DNA of 26,798 bases from Acidobacteriota bacterium (lineage in GTDB: Bacteria; Acidobacteriota; Terriglobia; Terriglobales; Acidobacteriaceae): positions 1,289 through 28,086 of the forward strand of contig QIAK01000285.1 in NCBI GenBank assembly GCA_003225515.1. The letters are read 5' to 3'. Position numbers and translations under genes: made by a program. Below, one piece after another: positions 1 to 9,059 of this stretch. The stretch's first letter is position 1. Every line of letters begins with the position of its first letter. Under the pieces are notes generated by a model. That model worked only from the letters and a program-made list of their open reading frames with translations, was not told the origin of the DNA and made no database searches.

Positions 1-1
1 T

Positions 2-526
2 TACGAATGTGGCTTGCCTCTGAATCAGCGGGCGCCGCACCGCACAGGGTCCGACCTGAAAGTGGGCAGCGAGCCGCGGATTTTTCCCTTGATGGTGCAA
101 GGGCCACTGGCCCTGACGGCGGGGGGAAGTCGCGGTCTGCGCATTGAGAATGGCGCGCTGGTGGCGTCGAATCCGCCAAGTTTAGATCGGTTACGGCTAT
201 GGAAGCAGGCAGCAATCTCGGTTAAGGGCCGCGAAGACTGGCTGTTCATCAAATTGCATTGCCACTCAATGGATCCGACGCAGGGAAATGCAGTTCTGGG
301 TGAGGGCATGCGTTCGTTTTTATGCGACCTAGTTTCTGGAGCGCGAGAACGGCAAGAGACTCTGCATTTTACTTCCGCGCGAGAGATGGTGAACATCGCG
401 CTGGCAGCCTGCGATGGCCGGGAAGGAAATCCTGGAGAGTATCGTGACTATCGCCTGAAGCGGGCGCGCGAAAAGCAAACGAGTGGGCAGCAGTTGAAAA
501 AGTCCGAAGCAGTTCTGAAAGGTTAG
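2..526 (+). CDS. Conserved EPS-locus protein, C-terminal fragment (5' end outside window)
   Basis: The frame is open from base 2, so the gene starts upstream of the window and only its last ~174 residues are present. A TTG at 14 is in frame but is probably internal. The visible part holds a WLFIKLHCHS segment (about residues 80-89 of the fragment) and a near-C-terminal block reading REMVNIALAACDGREGNPGE followed by YRDYR. That block resembles a conserved family of unknown function that I associate with polysaccharide loci, often near deacetylases; this is recalled similarity, not a search result. The lysine-rich tail looks non-structural. It ends 4 bases before the ATG of the AsnB-like gene, so the two are probably co-transcribed. 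I cannot assign an enzymatic role; a carbohydrate-acting or deacetylase-like enzyme is possible. Confidence 0.8.
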   Translation, partial: YECGLPLNQRAPHRTGSDLKVGSEPRIFPLMVQGPLALTAGGSRGLRIENGALVASNPPSLDRLRLWKQAAISVKGREDWLFIKLHCHSMDPTQGNAVLGEGMRSFLCDLVSGARERQETLHFTSAREMVNIALAACDGREGNPGEYRDYRLKRAREKQTSGQQLKKSEAVLKG

Positions 527-530
527 CGCA

Positions 531-2471
531 ATGTGCGGAATCGCGGGCATCGTCACTAACGAGACGGGCGGGGTCGACACAGCCACCATCCATCGCATGT
601 GTCAGACCATTGTTCACCGTGGCCCGGATGACGAAGGCATTTTCGTCAAGGATGGAGTCGGCCTGGGCATGCGGCGCCTCAGCATCATCGATCTGGCAGG
701 AGGGCACCAGCCCGTCTTCAACGAAGATCGGAACGTTTGGATCGTCTATAACGGAGAAATTTATAACTTTAAGCAATTGCGGCAAGAGTTGGAAGCCCGT
801 GGCCACCGCTTTGCCAGCAATACCGACACCGAGGCGATCGTTCACTTGTATGAGGATATGGGGGCCGACTGCGTGCAGAAACTGCGCGGCATGTTTGCCT
901 TCGCGATTTATGACGAACGCGAGCGCAAACTACTGCTCGCGCGCGACCGCCTGGGGAAGAAACCGCTTCATTATGCATTTTCGAAAGGTCGACTGCTGTT
1001 TGGGTCGGAAATTAAGTCGATCCTGGAAGTGGCGCCGGAACTGGCTTCACCGATCAACTCCGAGGCTCTTGCCCAATACCTTTACTTCGGTTACATCCCC
1101 GATCCGCTGACGGCGTTCACGTCTATTCAAAAGCTTCCCCCGGGGCACATTCTGGAATTTCAAAATGGCGAGATCCGCACTCGGCAGTATTGGGACTTGC
1201 CTCAATTCGCGACCCATGCTCCTGCCAGCGAAGAGGAGTGTCTCGAAGAACTCGAGCACAAGCTGGCGGAGGCGGTACGCATTCGGCTGATTTCCGATGT
1301 GCCTTTGGGAGCTTTGCTGAGCGGGGGCACGGATTCTTCGACAGTAGTTGCGTTGATGGCTCGCGCCACTTCGGCGCCGGTAAAGACGTTTGCGATCGGG
1401 TTCAAGCATGCCGACTTCAACGAAGCTCACTACGCCAAGATCGTCGCGGAACGATTTGGAACCGATCACCATGAACTGATCCTCGAACCCGACGTGGTGC
1501 AGACGGTGGAGACGTTGACGCATTCCCTCGAGGAGCCGTTTGGAGATTCTTCCATGCTGCCGACTTACTACGTGTCGTGTCTGGCGCGGCAGCATGTGAA
1601 AGTCGCTCTCTCCGGGGATGGAGGCGATGAAGTTTTTGCGGGCTACGATCGCTATGGTATCCAATCGCGTCGCCAGGCTTTCGAGCGCGTACCCGCCTGG
1701 GCGCGTCGTTGGTACCGTGAGAAAGTATATCCGCTACTTCCGCGGAATATGCGGGGGCGCAAATTCTCCTACAACGTTTCCTTGCCCTGGCGCGAGCGCT
1801 ATGTCGATGGCATCTCGTTTGTTCCTGCATTCGAACGGGAAATGCCGCTGCTGTCCGACGATTTCCGCGCATCCCTCAGCGGCAAGAACGACCCGCAACG
1901 TCTGATGTTCGATTATTTTGATCGTGCTCCGGCCCACGACCCTGTGAGCGAGATGCTTTACGTCGACACCAAGACTTATCTCACGGCGGACATTCTGGCG
2001 AAGGTGGACCGGATGAGCATGGCGACCTCTCTGGAAGTCAGGGTGCCGATCCTGGATCACGTATTCCTGGAATGGGTGACCGGACTTCCGCCGGATTGGA
2101 AACTGCGCGGTACAAAACAAAAGTACATTTTCAAAAAACTCGCCGAGCGAGTGGGCGTGCCGAAAGAGGTGCTGTACCGGCGCAAGCAAGGGTTTGCGCT
2201 GCCTCTCGCAGAATGGTTCCGGCACGAACTGAAAGACATGGCATCCACAGTCTTGCTGGAGCCGCGCTCGTTGCAGCGCGGATACTTCAATCCGCAAGGC
2301 GTCCGCCAGATTTTGGCGGAACATTTTGAAGGACGACGCGACCAGTCGGGGCGCATATGGCGGCTATTAATGCTTGAATTGTGGCATCGCAACTTTCTCG
2401 AGGCAGGCAGCCGGGAAAGTTCTCCGGCGTCCGCGGATTATGCCGTGTCTGAGCCTGGGGGCGCGGGATGA
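531..2471 (+). CDS. asnB: AsnB-type glutamine-hydrolysing amidotransferase
   Basis: 646 residues. The N-terminus MCGIAG gives the catalytic Cys2 of a class II (Ntn) glutamine amidotransferase once Met is removed, followed by RGPDDEG and the NGEIYN glutamine-site motif. The C-terminal synthetase half carries the PP-loop SGGTDS at residues 264-269 and GDGGDE at 362-367. The family makes asparagine from aspartate, ATP and glutamine. In surface-polysaccharide loci such paralogues are thought to amidate sugars or other acceptors instead, and the XrtA/PEP-CTERM-associated amidotransferases are the closest named group. A 4-base ATGA overlap with the next gene and a 4-base gap from the previous one put it in an EPS operon, favouring a polymer-modifying role (inference). 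A second copy lies at 5505-7460 on the other strand. Family confidence is high; substrate unknown. Confidence 0.95.
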   Translation: MCGIAGIVTNETGGVDTATIHRMCQTIVHRGPDDEGIFVKDGVGLGMRRLSIIDLAGGHQPVFNEDRNVWIVYNGEIYNFKQLRQELEARGHRFASNTDTEAIVHLYEDMGADCVQKLRGMFAFAIYDERERKLLLARDRLGKKPLHYAFSKGRLLFGSEIKSILEVAPELASPINSEALAQYLYFGYIPDPLTAFTSIQKLPPGHILEFQNGEIRTRQYWDLPQFATHAPASEEECLEELEHKLAEAVRIRLISDVPLGALLSGGTDSSTVVALMARATSAPVKTFAIGFKHADFNEAHYAKIVAERFGTDHHELILEPDVVQTVETLTHSLEEPFGDSSMLPTYYVSCLARQHVKVALSGDGGDEVFAGYDRYGIQSRRQAFERVPAWARRWYREKVYPLLPRNMRGRKFSYNVSLPWRERYVDGISFVPAFEREMPLLSDDFRASLSGKNDPQRLMFDYFDRAPAHDPVSEMLYVDTKTYLTADILAKVDRMSMATSLEVRVPILDHVFLEWVTGLPPDWKLRGTKQKYIFKKLAERVGVPKEVLYRRKQGFALPLAEWFRHELKDMASTVLLEPRSLQRGYFNPQGVRQILAEHFEGRRDQSGRIWRLLMLELWHRNFLEAGSRESSPASADYAVSEPGGAG

Positions 2472-4813
2472 TCTCGCCGGCAGGGGACACGAGTTCCGAC
2501 TCGCCCGCCGGCACTGAGAAAGACAGCCGTCCGCCGGTTTTCATGATGATAGAGAGTCTGGAGACGGGTGGCAGCGAACGCCAGTTCGCCGCGCTGGCCC
2601 GCGCTTTGAATCCTCGCTCCTTCCGCCTTTTGTTGGGATGCATCCGTAGAGGCGGCCCGTTCTTAGAGGGGTTGGGGGATGTGCCTCAATTTCCCCTGGG
2701 CGGCAGCCTTTATGGCTTGCAATCGCTGCGCACGCGCTTTCATCTGGCCCGCCATCTGCGCCGAAACAGTGTGCGCATCGCACACTCGTTTGATTTTTAT
2801 TCAAATCTGACCATGATTCCCGCGGCGCGGCTCGCCGGCGTGCCCGTGGTAATTGGAAGCCAGCGCCAGCTGGGCGACCTGCTCAGCCCGGCACAATATC
2901 GAACCCAACTGCAGATGTTTCGCTGGTGCAACATGGTTGTGTGTAACTCAGAAGCGGCGGCGGCGCGGCTGATCGAAGATGGTTTGCCGCAGCGAAAAGT
3001 GACGGTCATCGGAAACGGCTTGCCGCCAAGCGCCTTTTCGAAAGCGAGTGCGGCATTACCTGGTGTTCCCGGGATGCTGCGAGTGGGCATGATTGCCCGC
3101 ATGAATGCCGCCTACAAGAATCATCGCTGCTTTCTCCAAGCGGCTGCCCGGCTGGTAAAGAAAGTTCAAGGCGTGGAGTTCGTTTTGATCGGCGACGGTC
3201 CCTTGCGTCCGGAGTTTGAGCGCATGGCTGCGGAATTAGAAATCCGGGAGCGGGTTCAATTCCTCGGAGACCGGCGCGACATTCCGGCCGTACTCGGCGC
3301 GATGGACGTGACAGTTCTGCCCTCTGATTCTGAAAGCTTGTCCAATGTGGTGCTGGAATCGATGGCGGCAGGGGTTCCAGTCGTGGCATCGGCGGTCGGA
3401 GGCAACATCGAACTGCTGTCCGGCGAGCGCGGCGTGCTGGTACCCAGGAACGATGACGCGGAGTTAGCGGCTGCCCTGGAGCGGCTCCTGCTCAATCCTG
3501 AATTAAGGGCGAAACTAGCCGATGAAGCGAAGAATTTCGTGCAAGCGAACTACGGCATGAAACATGTGCAAGAGAGCTATGAAGCGCTGTACCGCGAGCA
3601 GTTGGCCAGGAAAAATGTGGGTCCGGCGTACTCGCCTGTTCCTCTGTCGCGTCCTTCTACACCGAAGCGCCTGCGCGTGGCAATAGTGGCTCCAACTTTG
3701 CGTTGGGTAGGTGGACAAGCGGTGCAGGCGGATCTACTGTTGCGGAATTGGAAAAATGACCGGGATGTGGAAGCAGTCTTTATTCCGGCTGATCCGCGCT
3801 TACCCGCCGGTCTGAGGTGGATCGAACGCATTCCTTTTCTACGCACCATCGTGCGCGAGCCATTGTATAGCTTGAAGCTATGGCATGGATTGAAGGATGT
3901 GGATATCGCTCACATCTTTTCCGCTTCATACTGGTCGTTTCTGTTGGCCCCGGCGCCCGCCTGGTTCATAGCGCGGTTACGCGGCAAAAAAATGCTCATC
4001 AACTACCGCAGCGGAGAAGCGCGCGACCATCTCCAGCGATTCCGCAGTGCAAGTTTTGTGCTGCGGAGAGCGGATCGCCTGGTGACCCCTTCCCAATACT
4101 TAGTCGACGTGTTTCGCGAATTCGGCCTGGAAGCGCAGGCTGTGCCCAATCTAGTCGATCTGTCGCAGTTTTCTTTTCGCCTTCGTAAGCCGCTGCGGCC
4201 GCATCTGGTGTGCACGCGCGGCTTTCATCCCTATTACAGCGTCGACGTCGTGGTGCGCGCCTTCGCCGAAGTTCTGAAAAGTTATCCTGAAGCTCGTCTC
4301 GACTTAGTTGGCGGAGGGCCGATGGAAGTGGAAATTCGGGCTTTGGTCGCCGACCTGAAGTTAGCCGGAGTGAGTTTTACAGGCGTGGCTTCGCGGAACG
4401 AAATCGGGCGTCACTATGACCGCGCGGACATCTTCATCAATGCGTCCTGCATCGATAATATGCCGGTGTCCCTTCTGGAGGCATTTGCATCTGGAACGCC
4501 GGTGGTCAGCACGGCGCCGGAAGGAATCCGATACCTGGTGGAGGATGGCCGCACCGGACTTCTTTCGCAGCCGGGGGATGCCCAGGCCTTAGCCGCGAAC
4601 GTGATTCGATTGCTGAATGAGCCGGAGCTCGCGAGCCAGTTGATCGCGAATGCTTTCGAGCAGTCCAAGCAATACCATTGGGATGCAGTGCGTGAGCAAT
4701 GGCTTGCGGTTTACCGTTCCATGCTGGGTAGCGCAGTCCGGCCAGCAAGGAACTCCCCGGATCCGGTGGCAGAGCCGGCGGAGCTTGCTGAGCCTGTGAA
4801 TCCCAACCGATGA
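2468..4813 (+). CDS. Fused tandem GT4 glycosyltransferase (two GT-B units)
   Basis: 781 residues, about twice the usual GT4 length, with two complete-looking GT-B enzymes in one frame. Unit 1 (about 15-385) begins with a nucleotide-sugar-type GGSERQ loop and has the EX7E motif at Glu289/Glu297 (ESLSNVVLE). Unit 2 starts near residue 402 (VAIVAPTLRWVGGQ) and has an EX7E-like site at 663-671 where the first Glu is Asp (DNMPVSLLE). A Pro/Ser/Lys-rich linker near 385-400 joins them. GT4 enzymes are retaining transferases that use UDP- or GDP-sugars on the cytoplasmic face of the membrane; here they would add two sugars of the repeat unit in sequence. The start ATG overlaps the asnB stop and the stop overlaps the next start, indicating translational coupling. 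Donor and acceptor cannot be read from sequence. Confidence 0.92.
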   Translation: MISPAGDTSSDSPAGTEKDSRPPVFMMIESLETGGSERQFAALARALNPRSFRLLLGCIRRGGPFLEGLGDVPQFPLGGSLYGLQSLRTRFHLARHLRRNSVRIAHSFDFYSNLTMIPAARLAGVPVVIGSQRQLGDLLSPAQYRTQLQMFRWCNMVVCNSEAAAARLIEDGLPQRKVTVIGNGLPPSAFSKASAALPGVPGMLRVGMIARMNAAYKNHRCFLQAAARLVKKVQGVEFVLIGDGPLRPEFERMAAELEIRERVQFLGDRRDIPAVLGAMDVTVLPSDSESLSNVVLESMAAGVPVVASAVGGNIELLSGERGVLVPRNDDAELAAALERLLLNPELRAKLADEAKNFVQANYGMKHVQESYEALYREQLARKNVGPAYSPVPLSRPSTPKRLRVAIVAPTLRWVGGQAVQADLLLRNWKNDRDVEAVFIPADPRLPAGLRWIERIPFLRTIVREPLYSLKLWHGLKDVDIAHIFSASYWSFLLAPAPAWFIARLRGKKMLINYRSGEARDHLQRFRSASFVLRRADRLVTPSQYLVDVFREFGLEAQAVPNLVDLSQFSFRLRKPLRPHLVCTRGFHPYYSVDVVVRAFAEVLKSYPEARLDLVGGGPMEVEIRALVADLKLAGVSFTGVASRNEIGRHYDRADIFINASCIDNMPVSLLEAFASGTPVVSTAPEGIRYLVEDGRTGLLSQPGDAQALAANVIRLLNEPELASQLIANAFEQSKQYHWDAVREQWLAVYRSMLGSAVRPARNSPDPVAEPAELAEPVNPNR

Positions 4814-5469
4814 GCCTATCTCTTGAAAGAATCCGTGCTCCGCGTAAATATGCGAGAGCATTGCGGTGGTGCAGCGCGCTATTGGGATGCGTTCTCCTGC
4901 TTGCGGGGCTATTAATGCACTGGGGAGGCCGCCTGCTGGAGTCGAGCGATCCGCTTTCTGCGCACGCCGATGCGGCCATTGTGCTCGAGGGATCTTGGCT
5001 GGGAGAACGAACCCGGTTGGCTGGAGCAATGCAACTGCTGCAGCAAGGGCTACCGTCACGCGTGCTGTTGCCGCTTCCGCCCGAATCCTACTGGGGCGAT
5101 CCTGTGACTCCTATGGCTCGGCATTTCCTGGACACAAACTACGGCCATGAGCTTTCGGAGCGGGTCGATTTCTGCGACATAGGTCCGGACGTAGATTCGA
5201 CAAAGCAAGAGGCTCACCGGATTGGCGAATGCATTCGGGATCACCATTGGGCAAGCATTATTGTTGTGACGTCGAACTATCACACACGCCGGGCAGGAAT
5301 TATATGGCGCAGGATGATGCGAAAGGAAAATCCGGCGCTGCAGATTTCAGTGTATGGCGTTGCGGATCAGGATTTCCGGGCGGAGGGCTGGTGGCGGAAA
5401 CGGCTTTGGGCCAAGACCTGGCTGATGGAGTTCACGAAGCTGATTTGGGCAGAGACCTTCGGGCGCTAG
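4810..5469 (+). CDS. DUF218/YdcF-like (ElyC/SanA-type) membrane-anchored protein
   Basis: 219 residues. An N-terminal hydrophobic segment (about 19-38) is followed by a DUF218-type domain: ADAAIVLEGSWLGERTRLAGA, a central VDSTKQEA stretch and SIIVVTSNYHTRRA. These match the pattern of YdcF/SanA/ElyC proteins (a D-A-x-V-L opening, a T-x-x-E-A helix and a V-T-S-x-x-H-T-x-R strand). The family is linked to envelope integrity and EPS or peptidoglycan lipid-carrier steps, but its biochemistry is poorly settled. The ATG overlaps the glycosyltransferase stop by 4 bases, so it is probably the last gene of the operon; it faces the converging asnB paralogue 35 bases away. No strong terminator is seen between them, only a short palindrome (GCGCTAGCGC) that covers the stop codon. 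Confidence 0.8.
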   Translation: MSLSLERIRAPRKYARALRWCSALLGCVLLLAGLLMHWGGRLLESSDPLSAHADAAIVLEGSWLGERTRLAGAMQLLQQGLPSRVLLPLPPESYWGDPVTPMARHFLDTNYGHELSERVDFCDIGPDVDSTKQEAHRIGECIRDHHWASIIVVTSNYHTRRAGIIWRRMMRKENPALQISVYGVADQDFRAEGWWRKRLWAKTWLMEFTKLIWAETFGR

Positions 5470-5504
5470 CGCACTTTGAAATCGACTCCGGACGGTGCCA
5501 GCAT

Positions 5505-7460
5505 TCACGGGGTAGAAGCCAGATCGGCTTTCCGATCTTGCATTTCGAAATCGTGGGAATCGCCTTCCAGACAGACTCGATGCCAGAGTTCCAGATTCAG
5601 CAGTCGCCAGATGCGGTCGTAATGATCGCGATGGTGGGCGCGATGTTCATGAAACAAGCGCTCGACTGCCGCGCGCCGAAAAAGACCACGAGCCATGCTG
5701 CGTGGTTCCAGAAGAAGTTGCTCAATATTATCGAGATGCGGACCAGCAAGCCAGCCACTCCACGGGGTAGGGAAGCCCAATTTCGGACGATAGATAATCG
5801 AATTCGGGAGAAGGTCCTCCATAGCTTTTTTCAAGATGTGCTTGCCTGAAAGCCCGTTGAGTTGATGGCTGCGCGGGATGTTGACGGCGAACTCGACCAG
5901 TTCGTGATCGAGGAATGGCACACGGCTCTCAATGGAGGCGGCCATGCTCATGTTGTCCTGTTTCATCAATAGCTCAACCAGATAGGTCTTGATGTCGGTG
6001 TAGAGCAAGCGCTGCAGCATCTCGCCAGAAGAGCTTTCCCAGGCCTCGAGTACATGGGTATAGGCCGATTCCGAGGAGAACTGTGAGGCAGTTTCTTCCG
6101 ACAACAACGCAGTCTGATCTTTCTCGCCGAATGCCGAGAAGAAATTATCGAAATAGAAAGAAGCCCAGGAAGAGCGGTCGAGAGCGAGGAAGGTGTGGCT
6201 GAGTTTGCGGCGGGCGGTGGCGCCGATCAAGTTTGAATCGGAAATCGATTGCCGTATTTTTCTGCGGAAGAAACCGGGCATCACTCGCCGGTAAACATCG
6301 TCCCAGGCGGTGTTTTTTAAGGTAAACGCGTACCGCGAGTATCCGCCCAAAGTTTCGTCGCTGCCTTCGCCGGTCAAAACTACTTTCACGCGGCTGCGAG
6401 CGAGTTCGGCGACAAAGTAAAGAGCCACGCTGGAGGGCCACGCGATGGGTTCGTCCTCGTGCCAGATCAGCTTGGGCAGGGAATCAAAAAAATCCTGCCG
6501 GCTGAGCAGCACTTCATGATGAATCGAATTTATGTGCTGGGCCACGACCCGCGCATAAGGGAGTTCACTATAGTTGGTCTCGGTGTAGCCGACAGAGAAA
6601 CTCTCGACCGGCGTGCCGCGAAGTTTGGTCATCAATGCAGCCACAGCGCTCGAATCCAGGCCGCCACTGAGAAAGACCCCGAGAGGAACATCACTCATCA
6701 AATGGCTGCCGACCGCCTGTTCGAGACGTTCGCGGTAGGCATCGACGTAATACGACTGTGGGTGTGCCTCAGTCTCGCCGTGAAGCGGCAGGTCCCAGTA
6801 GCGAGAGATTTTTATTTCGCCGTCTTCCTTTAGCTCGAGTGTGTGCCCCGGCATCAGCTTCTTGATTCCGGAATAAAAAGTGTCCTCTCCGGAAAGATAG
6901 CCAAAGGCCAGATACTCGGGCAGACCTTTTGAATTGAATTCGGCAGGGACGCCTGGATGAGCGAGAATCACCTTGATTTCCGAGCCGAAAAGAAATGACT
7001 TGGACGTAAGCCGGTAATAAAGGGGCTTGATGCCCAAACGATCGCGGGCCACGAAAAGCGTCCGCCGGCGGGTATCCCAGATGGCAAAGGCGAACATGCC
7101 GCTCAAGTGCCGAACACAATCGCTGCCGTACTGTTCGTAGAGATGTACGATGGTTTCGGTATCGCTGTGAGTGGTGTAACGATGGCCTTTTTGAACGAGC
7201 TGTTCACGGAGCGATGCGTGGTTGTAAATCTCTCCATTGAAAACGATCCACAGAGTGCCGTCTTCATTGCTGATGGGCTGGTGGCCCGTAGCCAGATCGA
7301 TGATGCTCAGGCGGCGCATTCCCAAGCCCACGGCACCATCGGTGTAGACGCCTTCATCATCGGGGCCGCGGTGGGCCATGGCTCGGCACATCTGGCGCAC
7401 CGTGGCAGGATCGACCTGCTCATTCCTCGAAAACCGGACGACACCGGCAATTCCACACAT
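5505..7460 (-). CDS. asnB: Second AsnB-type glutamine-hydrolysing amidotransferase
   Basis: 651 residues starting MCGIAG, so it has the Cys2 nucleophile; RGPDDEGV and NGEIYN complete the glutaminase half. The synthetase half has SGGLDSS in the PP-loop and GEGSDE in place of the paralogue's GDGGDE. It is clearly related to the 531-2471 gene over its whole length, including the shared C-terminal RIWRLLxLELWHR signature, but many positions differ, so it is an old duplication rather than a recent copy. It is transcribed alone on the minus strand, divergent from algD and convergent with the YdcF-like gene. A GGGAG about 13 bases upstream of the ATG is a weak ribosome-binding site. It could be the housekeeping asparagine synthetase or a second polymer amidotransferase; its position between EPS blocks makes the latter attractive. 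Confidence 0.95.
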   Translation of the reverse strand: MCGIAGVVRFSRNEQVDPATVRQMCRAMAHRGPDDEGVYTDGAVGLGMRRLSIIDLATGHQPISNEDGTLWIVFNGEIYNHASLREQLVQKGHRYTTHSDTETIVHLYEQYGSDCVRHLSGMFAFAIWDTRRRTLFVARDRLGIKPLYYRLTSKSFLFGSEIKVILAHPGVPAEFNSKGLPEYLAFGYLSGEDTFYSGIKKLMPGHTLELKEDGEIKISRYWDLPLHGETEAHPQSYYVDAYRERLEQAVGSHLMSDVPLGVFLSGGLDSSAVAALMTKLRGTPVESFSVGYTETNYSELPYARVVAQHINSIHHEVLLSRQDFFDSLPKLIWHEDEPIAWPSSVALYFVAELARSRVKVVLTGEGSDETLGGYSRYAFTLKNTAWDDVYRRVMPGFFRRKIRQSISDSNLIGATARRKLSHTFLALDRSSWASFYFDNFFSAFGEKDQTALLSEETASQFSSESAYTHVLEAWESSSGEMLQRLLYTDIKTYLVELLMKQDNMSMAASIESRVPFLDHELVEFAVNIPRSHQLNGLSGKHILKKAMEDLLPNSIIYRPKLGFPTPWSGWLAGPHLDNIEQLLLEPRSMARGLFRRAAVERLFHEHRAHHRDHYDRIWRLLNLELWHRVCLEGDSHDFEMQDRKADLASTP

Positions 7461-7534
7461 GATCGCTCAATCTCCCGAGAAGGAAGAACTCTTTCCTCTT
7501 CCAGTCTGCCCTAAATTGCGCAAAGCTGCCAATT

Positions 7535-7543
7535 TGTTATTCT
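7535..7543 (+). promoter_or_regulatory. Candidate extended -10 promoter upstream of algD
   Basis: TTGCGC at 7516-7521 lies 16 bases before TATTCT at 7538-7543, with TGT directly upstream of the -10 (extended -10 form). The string continues CTGAAT, and almost the same string, TGCTATTCTGAAT, recurs at 15761. Transcription from here would give a leader of about 180 bases before the algD GTG. Assigned by eye; no experimental support. Confidence 0.35.
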
Positions 7544-7730
7544 GAATGACGAGTGAACGTGCCCACTACTGTTCTATCGAGGGAACCGCTGTGAGCGCCG
7601 GAAGGACCGGCAGTTGTCTCTTACTCCGCCGGGTCCTGCGCCGAAAAGCCGGCACATTGAGAGCAGTTGTCCTTCTTTCTCTACACAGCATCAACATCCG
7701 ATTTGAAGCTTTGACCGGGGAGCAAAGAAC

Positions 7731-9053
7731 GTGAGCGTGTCTATCAGTTTGTTTGGCTTGGGATACGTCGGCTCGGTGAGCGCCGCCTGCTTTGTGCACA
7801 TGGGGCATCGTGTCATCGGAGTTGATGTCAGTCCCGCCAAAGTGGAGATGTTAGGTTCGGGGCGGAGTCCGATCATTGAAGCCAGCATGAGCGATCTGGT
7901 CTCTGAAGGTCACGCCGCCGGCCGGCTTGAGGCCACGACCGATGCGGCGAAAGCAGTCATGCAGTCCGACCTCTCTTTTGTGTGTGTCGGTACTCCGAGT
8001 CTGAGGAGTGGAAAACTTGACCTGAGCCACATTGAAAAGGTGGCGGGTGAAATCGGCGAAGCTCTACGGGGCAAGAAGAGTCATCACGTGGTGGTTCTGC
8101 GCAGTACGGTGTTGCCGGGAACAACGCAATCGGTGTTGATTCCTATCCTGGAGAAAACCAGTGGCCGTCGTCACGGAACCGACTTCACAGTTTGCTACAA
8201 CCCGGAATTCATGCGCGAGGGCAGCGCGGTGGCCGATTTTCTGCACCCACCGTATACCATTCTGGGCGCGGTCGACGCCCAGCATCTGGCACCGCTGAAA
8301 AATCTCTATAAAGATGTTCCCAGTCCGGTTTTTGAAACCAGCATCCCGGTCGCCGAGATGGTGAAGTACGTTTCGAATGTCTTTCATGCCGTGAAGGTCG
8401 GGTTCGCCAATGAGATCGGGACACTCTGCAAGCATCTGGGAGTTGATAGCGAGGCTGTAACGAAAATATTCACCTCGGATCACAAGCTCAATATCTCGCC
8501 CGCCTATCTTTCGCCGGGATTTGCGTACGGAGGATCGTGCCTGCCTAAAGATCTGCGCGCGATTACTCACCGGGCGAAGGAGTTGGATTTAACTTTGCCA
8601 CTCCTGGAGGCGCTGACTCCCAGCAATGCCGAACACGTGAACCGGGCTGTGGACCTGGTTTTGCGCACGAATTGCAGGAAAATCGCCATGCTCGGCCTGA
8701 GCTTTAAAGCAGGGACGGATGACTTGCGCGAGAGTCCACAAGTGCAATTGATCAAGCGGTTGTTGGGAGAAGGCTGCCAGGTGAAAGTCTGGGACAAGGA
8801 TGTTTCACTGGGCCGACTGGCAGGATCGAACCGCCAATATATCGAGGACGTGATTCCCCATATCGGATCGTTACTGTCAGCCGATCTTCAAGAAGTTGTG
8901 CGCTACGGCGAGGTGGTGATCGTGGGCACGAAGTCGGTGGAAAAGAGCCAGTTGGAGAACTGCCTTGGCCCGAAGCAGATCATTATCGACCTCGTGAATC
9001 TCGATCGGACGCGCCGCTTTGGCGGGGGATCGAATGAAGGGATCTGCTGGTAG
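7731..9053 (+). CDS. algD: GDP-mannose 6-dehydrogenase (AlgD type)
   Basis: 440 residues. It oxidises GDP-mannose with two NAD+ to GDP-mannuronate, the activated precursor of uronate-containing polymers. Visible features: Rossmann motif GLGYVG at residues 8-13, GRSPIIEA, FVCVGTPS, RSTVLPGT, NPEFMREG, the catalytic Cys270 in YGGSCLPKDLRA, and GLSFKAGTDDLRESP. The last five residues are EGICW, the same tail as Pseudomonas AlgD, which favours GDP-mannose over UDP-glucose as substrate (recalled family knowledge). Start is GTG at 7731 with GGGGAG at 7717-7722 as ribosome-binding site. It heads a three-gene plus-strand run; the next start is 6 bases after the stop. It is the only nucleotide-sugar enzyme in the window, so it is the best clue to the polymer's composition. 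Confidence 0.92.
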   Translation: MSVSISLFGLGYVGSVSAACFVHMGHRVIGVDVSPAKVEMLGSGRSPIIEASMSDLVSEGHAAGRLEATTDAAKAVMQSDLSFVCVGTPSLRSGKLDLSHIEKVAGEIGEALRGKKSHHVVVLRSTVLPGTTQSVLIPILEKTSGRRHGTDFTVCYNPEFMREGSAVADFLHPPYTILGAVDAQHLAPLKNLYKDVPSPVFETSIPVAEMVKYVSNVFHAVKVGFANEIGTLCKHLGVDSEAVTKIFTSDHKLNISPAYLSPGFAYGGSCLPKDLRAITHRAKELDLTLPLLEALTPSNAEHVNRAVDLVLRTNCRKIAMLGLSFKAGTDDLRESPQVQLIKRLLGEGCQVKVWDKDVSLGRLAGSNRQYIEDVIPHIGSLLSADLQEVVRYGEVVIVGTKSVEKSQLENCLGPKQIIIDLVNLDRTRRFGGGSNEGICW

Positions 9054-9059
9054 CCCGAG

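Noticed and set aside
5463..5472. Terminator between the convergent YdcF-like and asnB genes
   Set aside because: GCGCTAGCGC is a perfect 10-base palindrome but leaves no loop and has no T tract on either strand.
7546..7734. 62-codon plus-strand frame in the algD leader
   Set aside because: Composition is Arg/Ser/Leu-rich without a domain, it lacks a good ribosome-binding site and it overlaps the algD GTG start; more likely untranslated leader.
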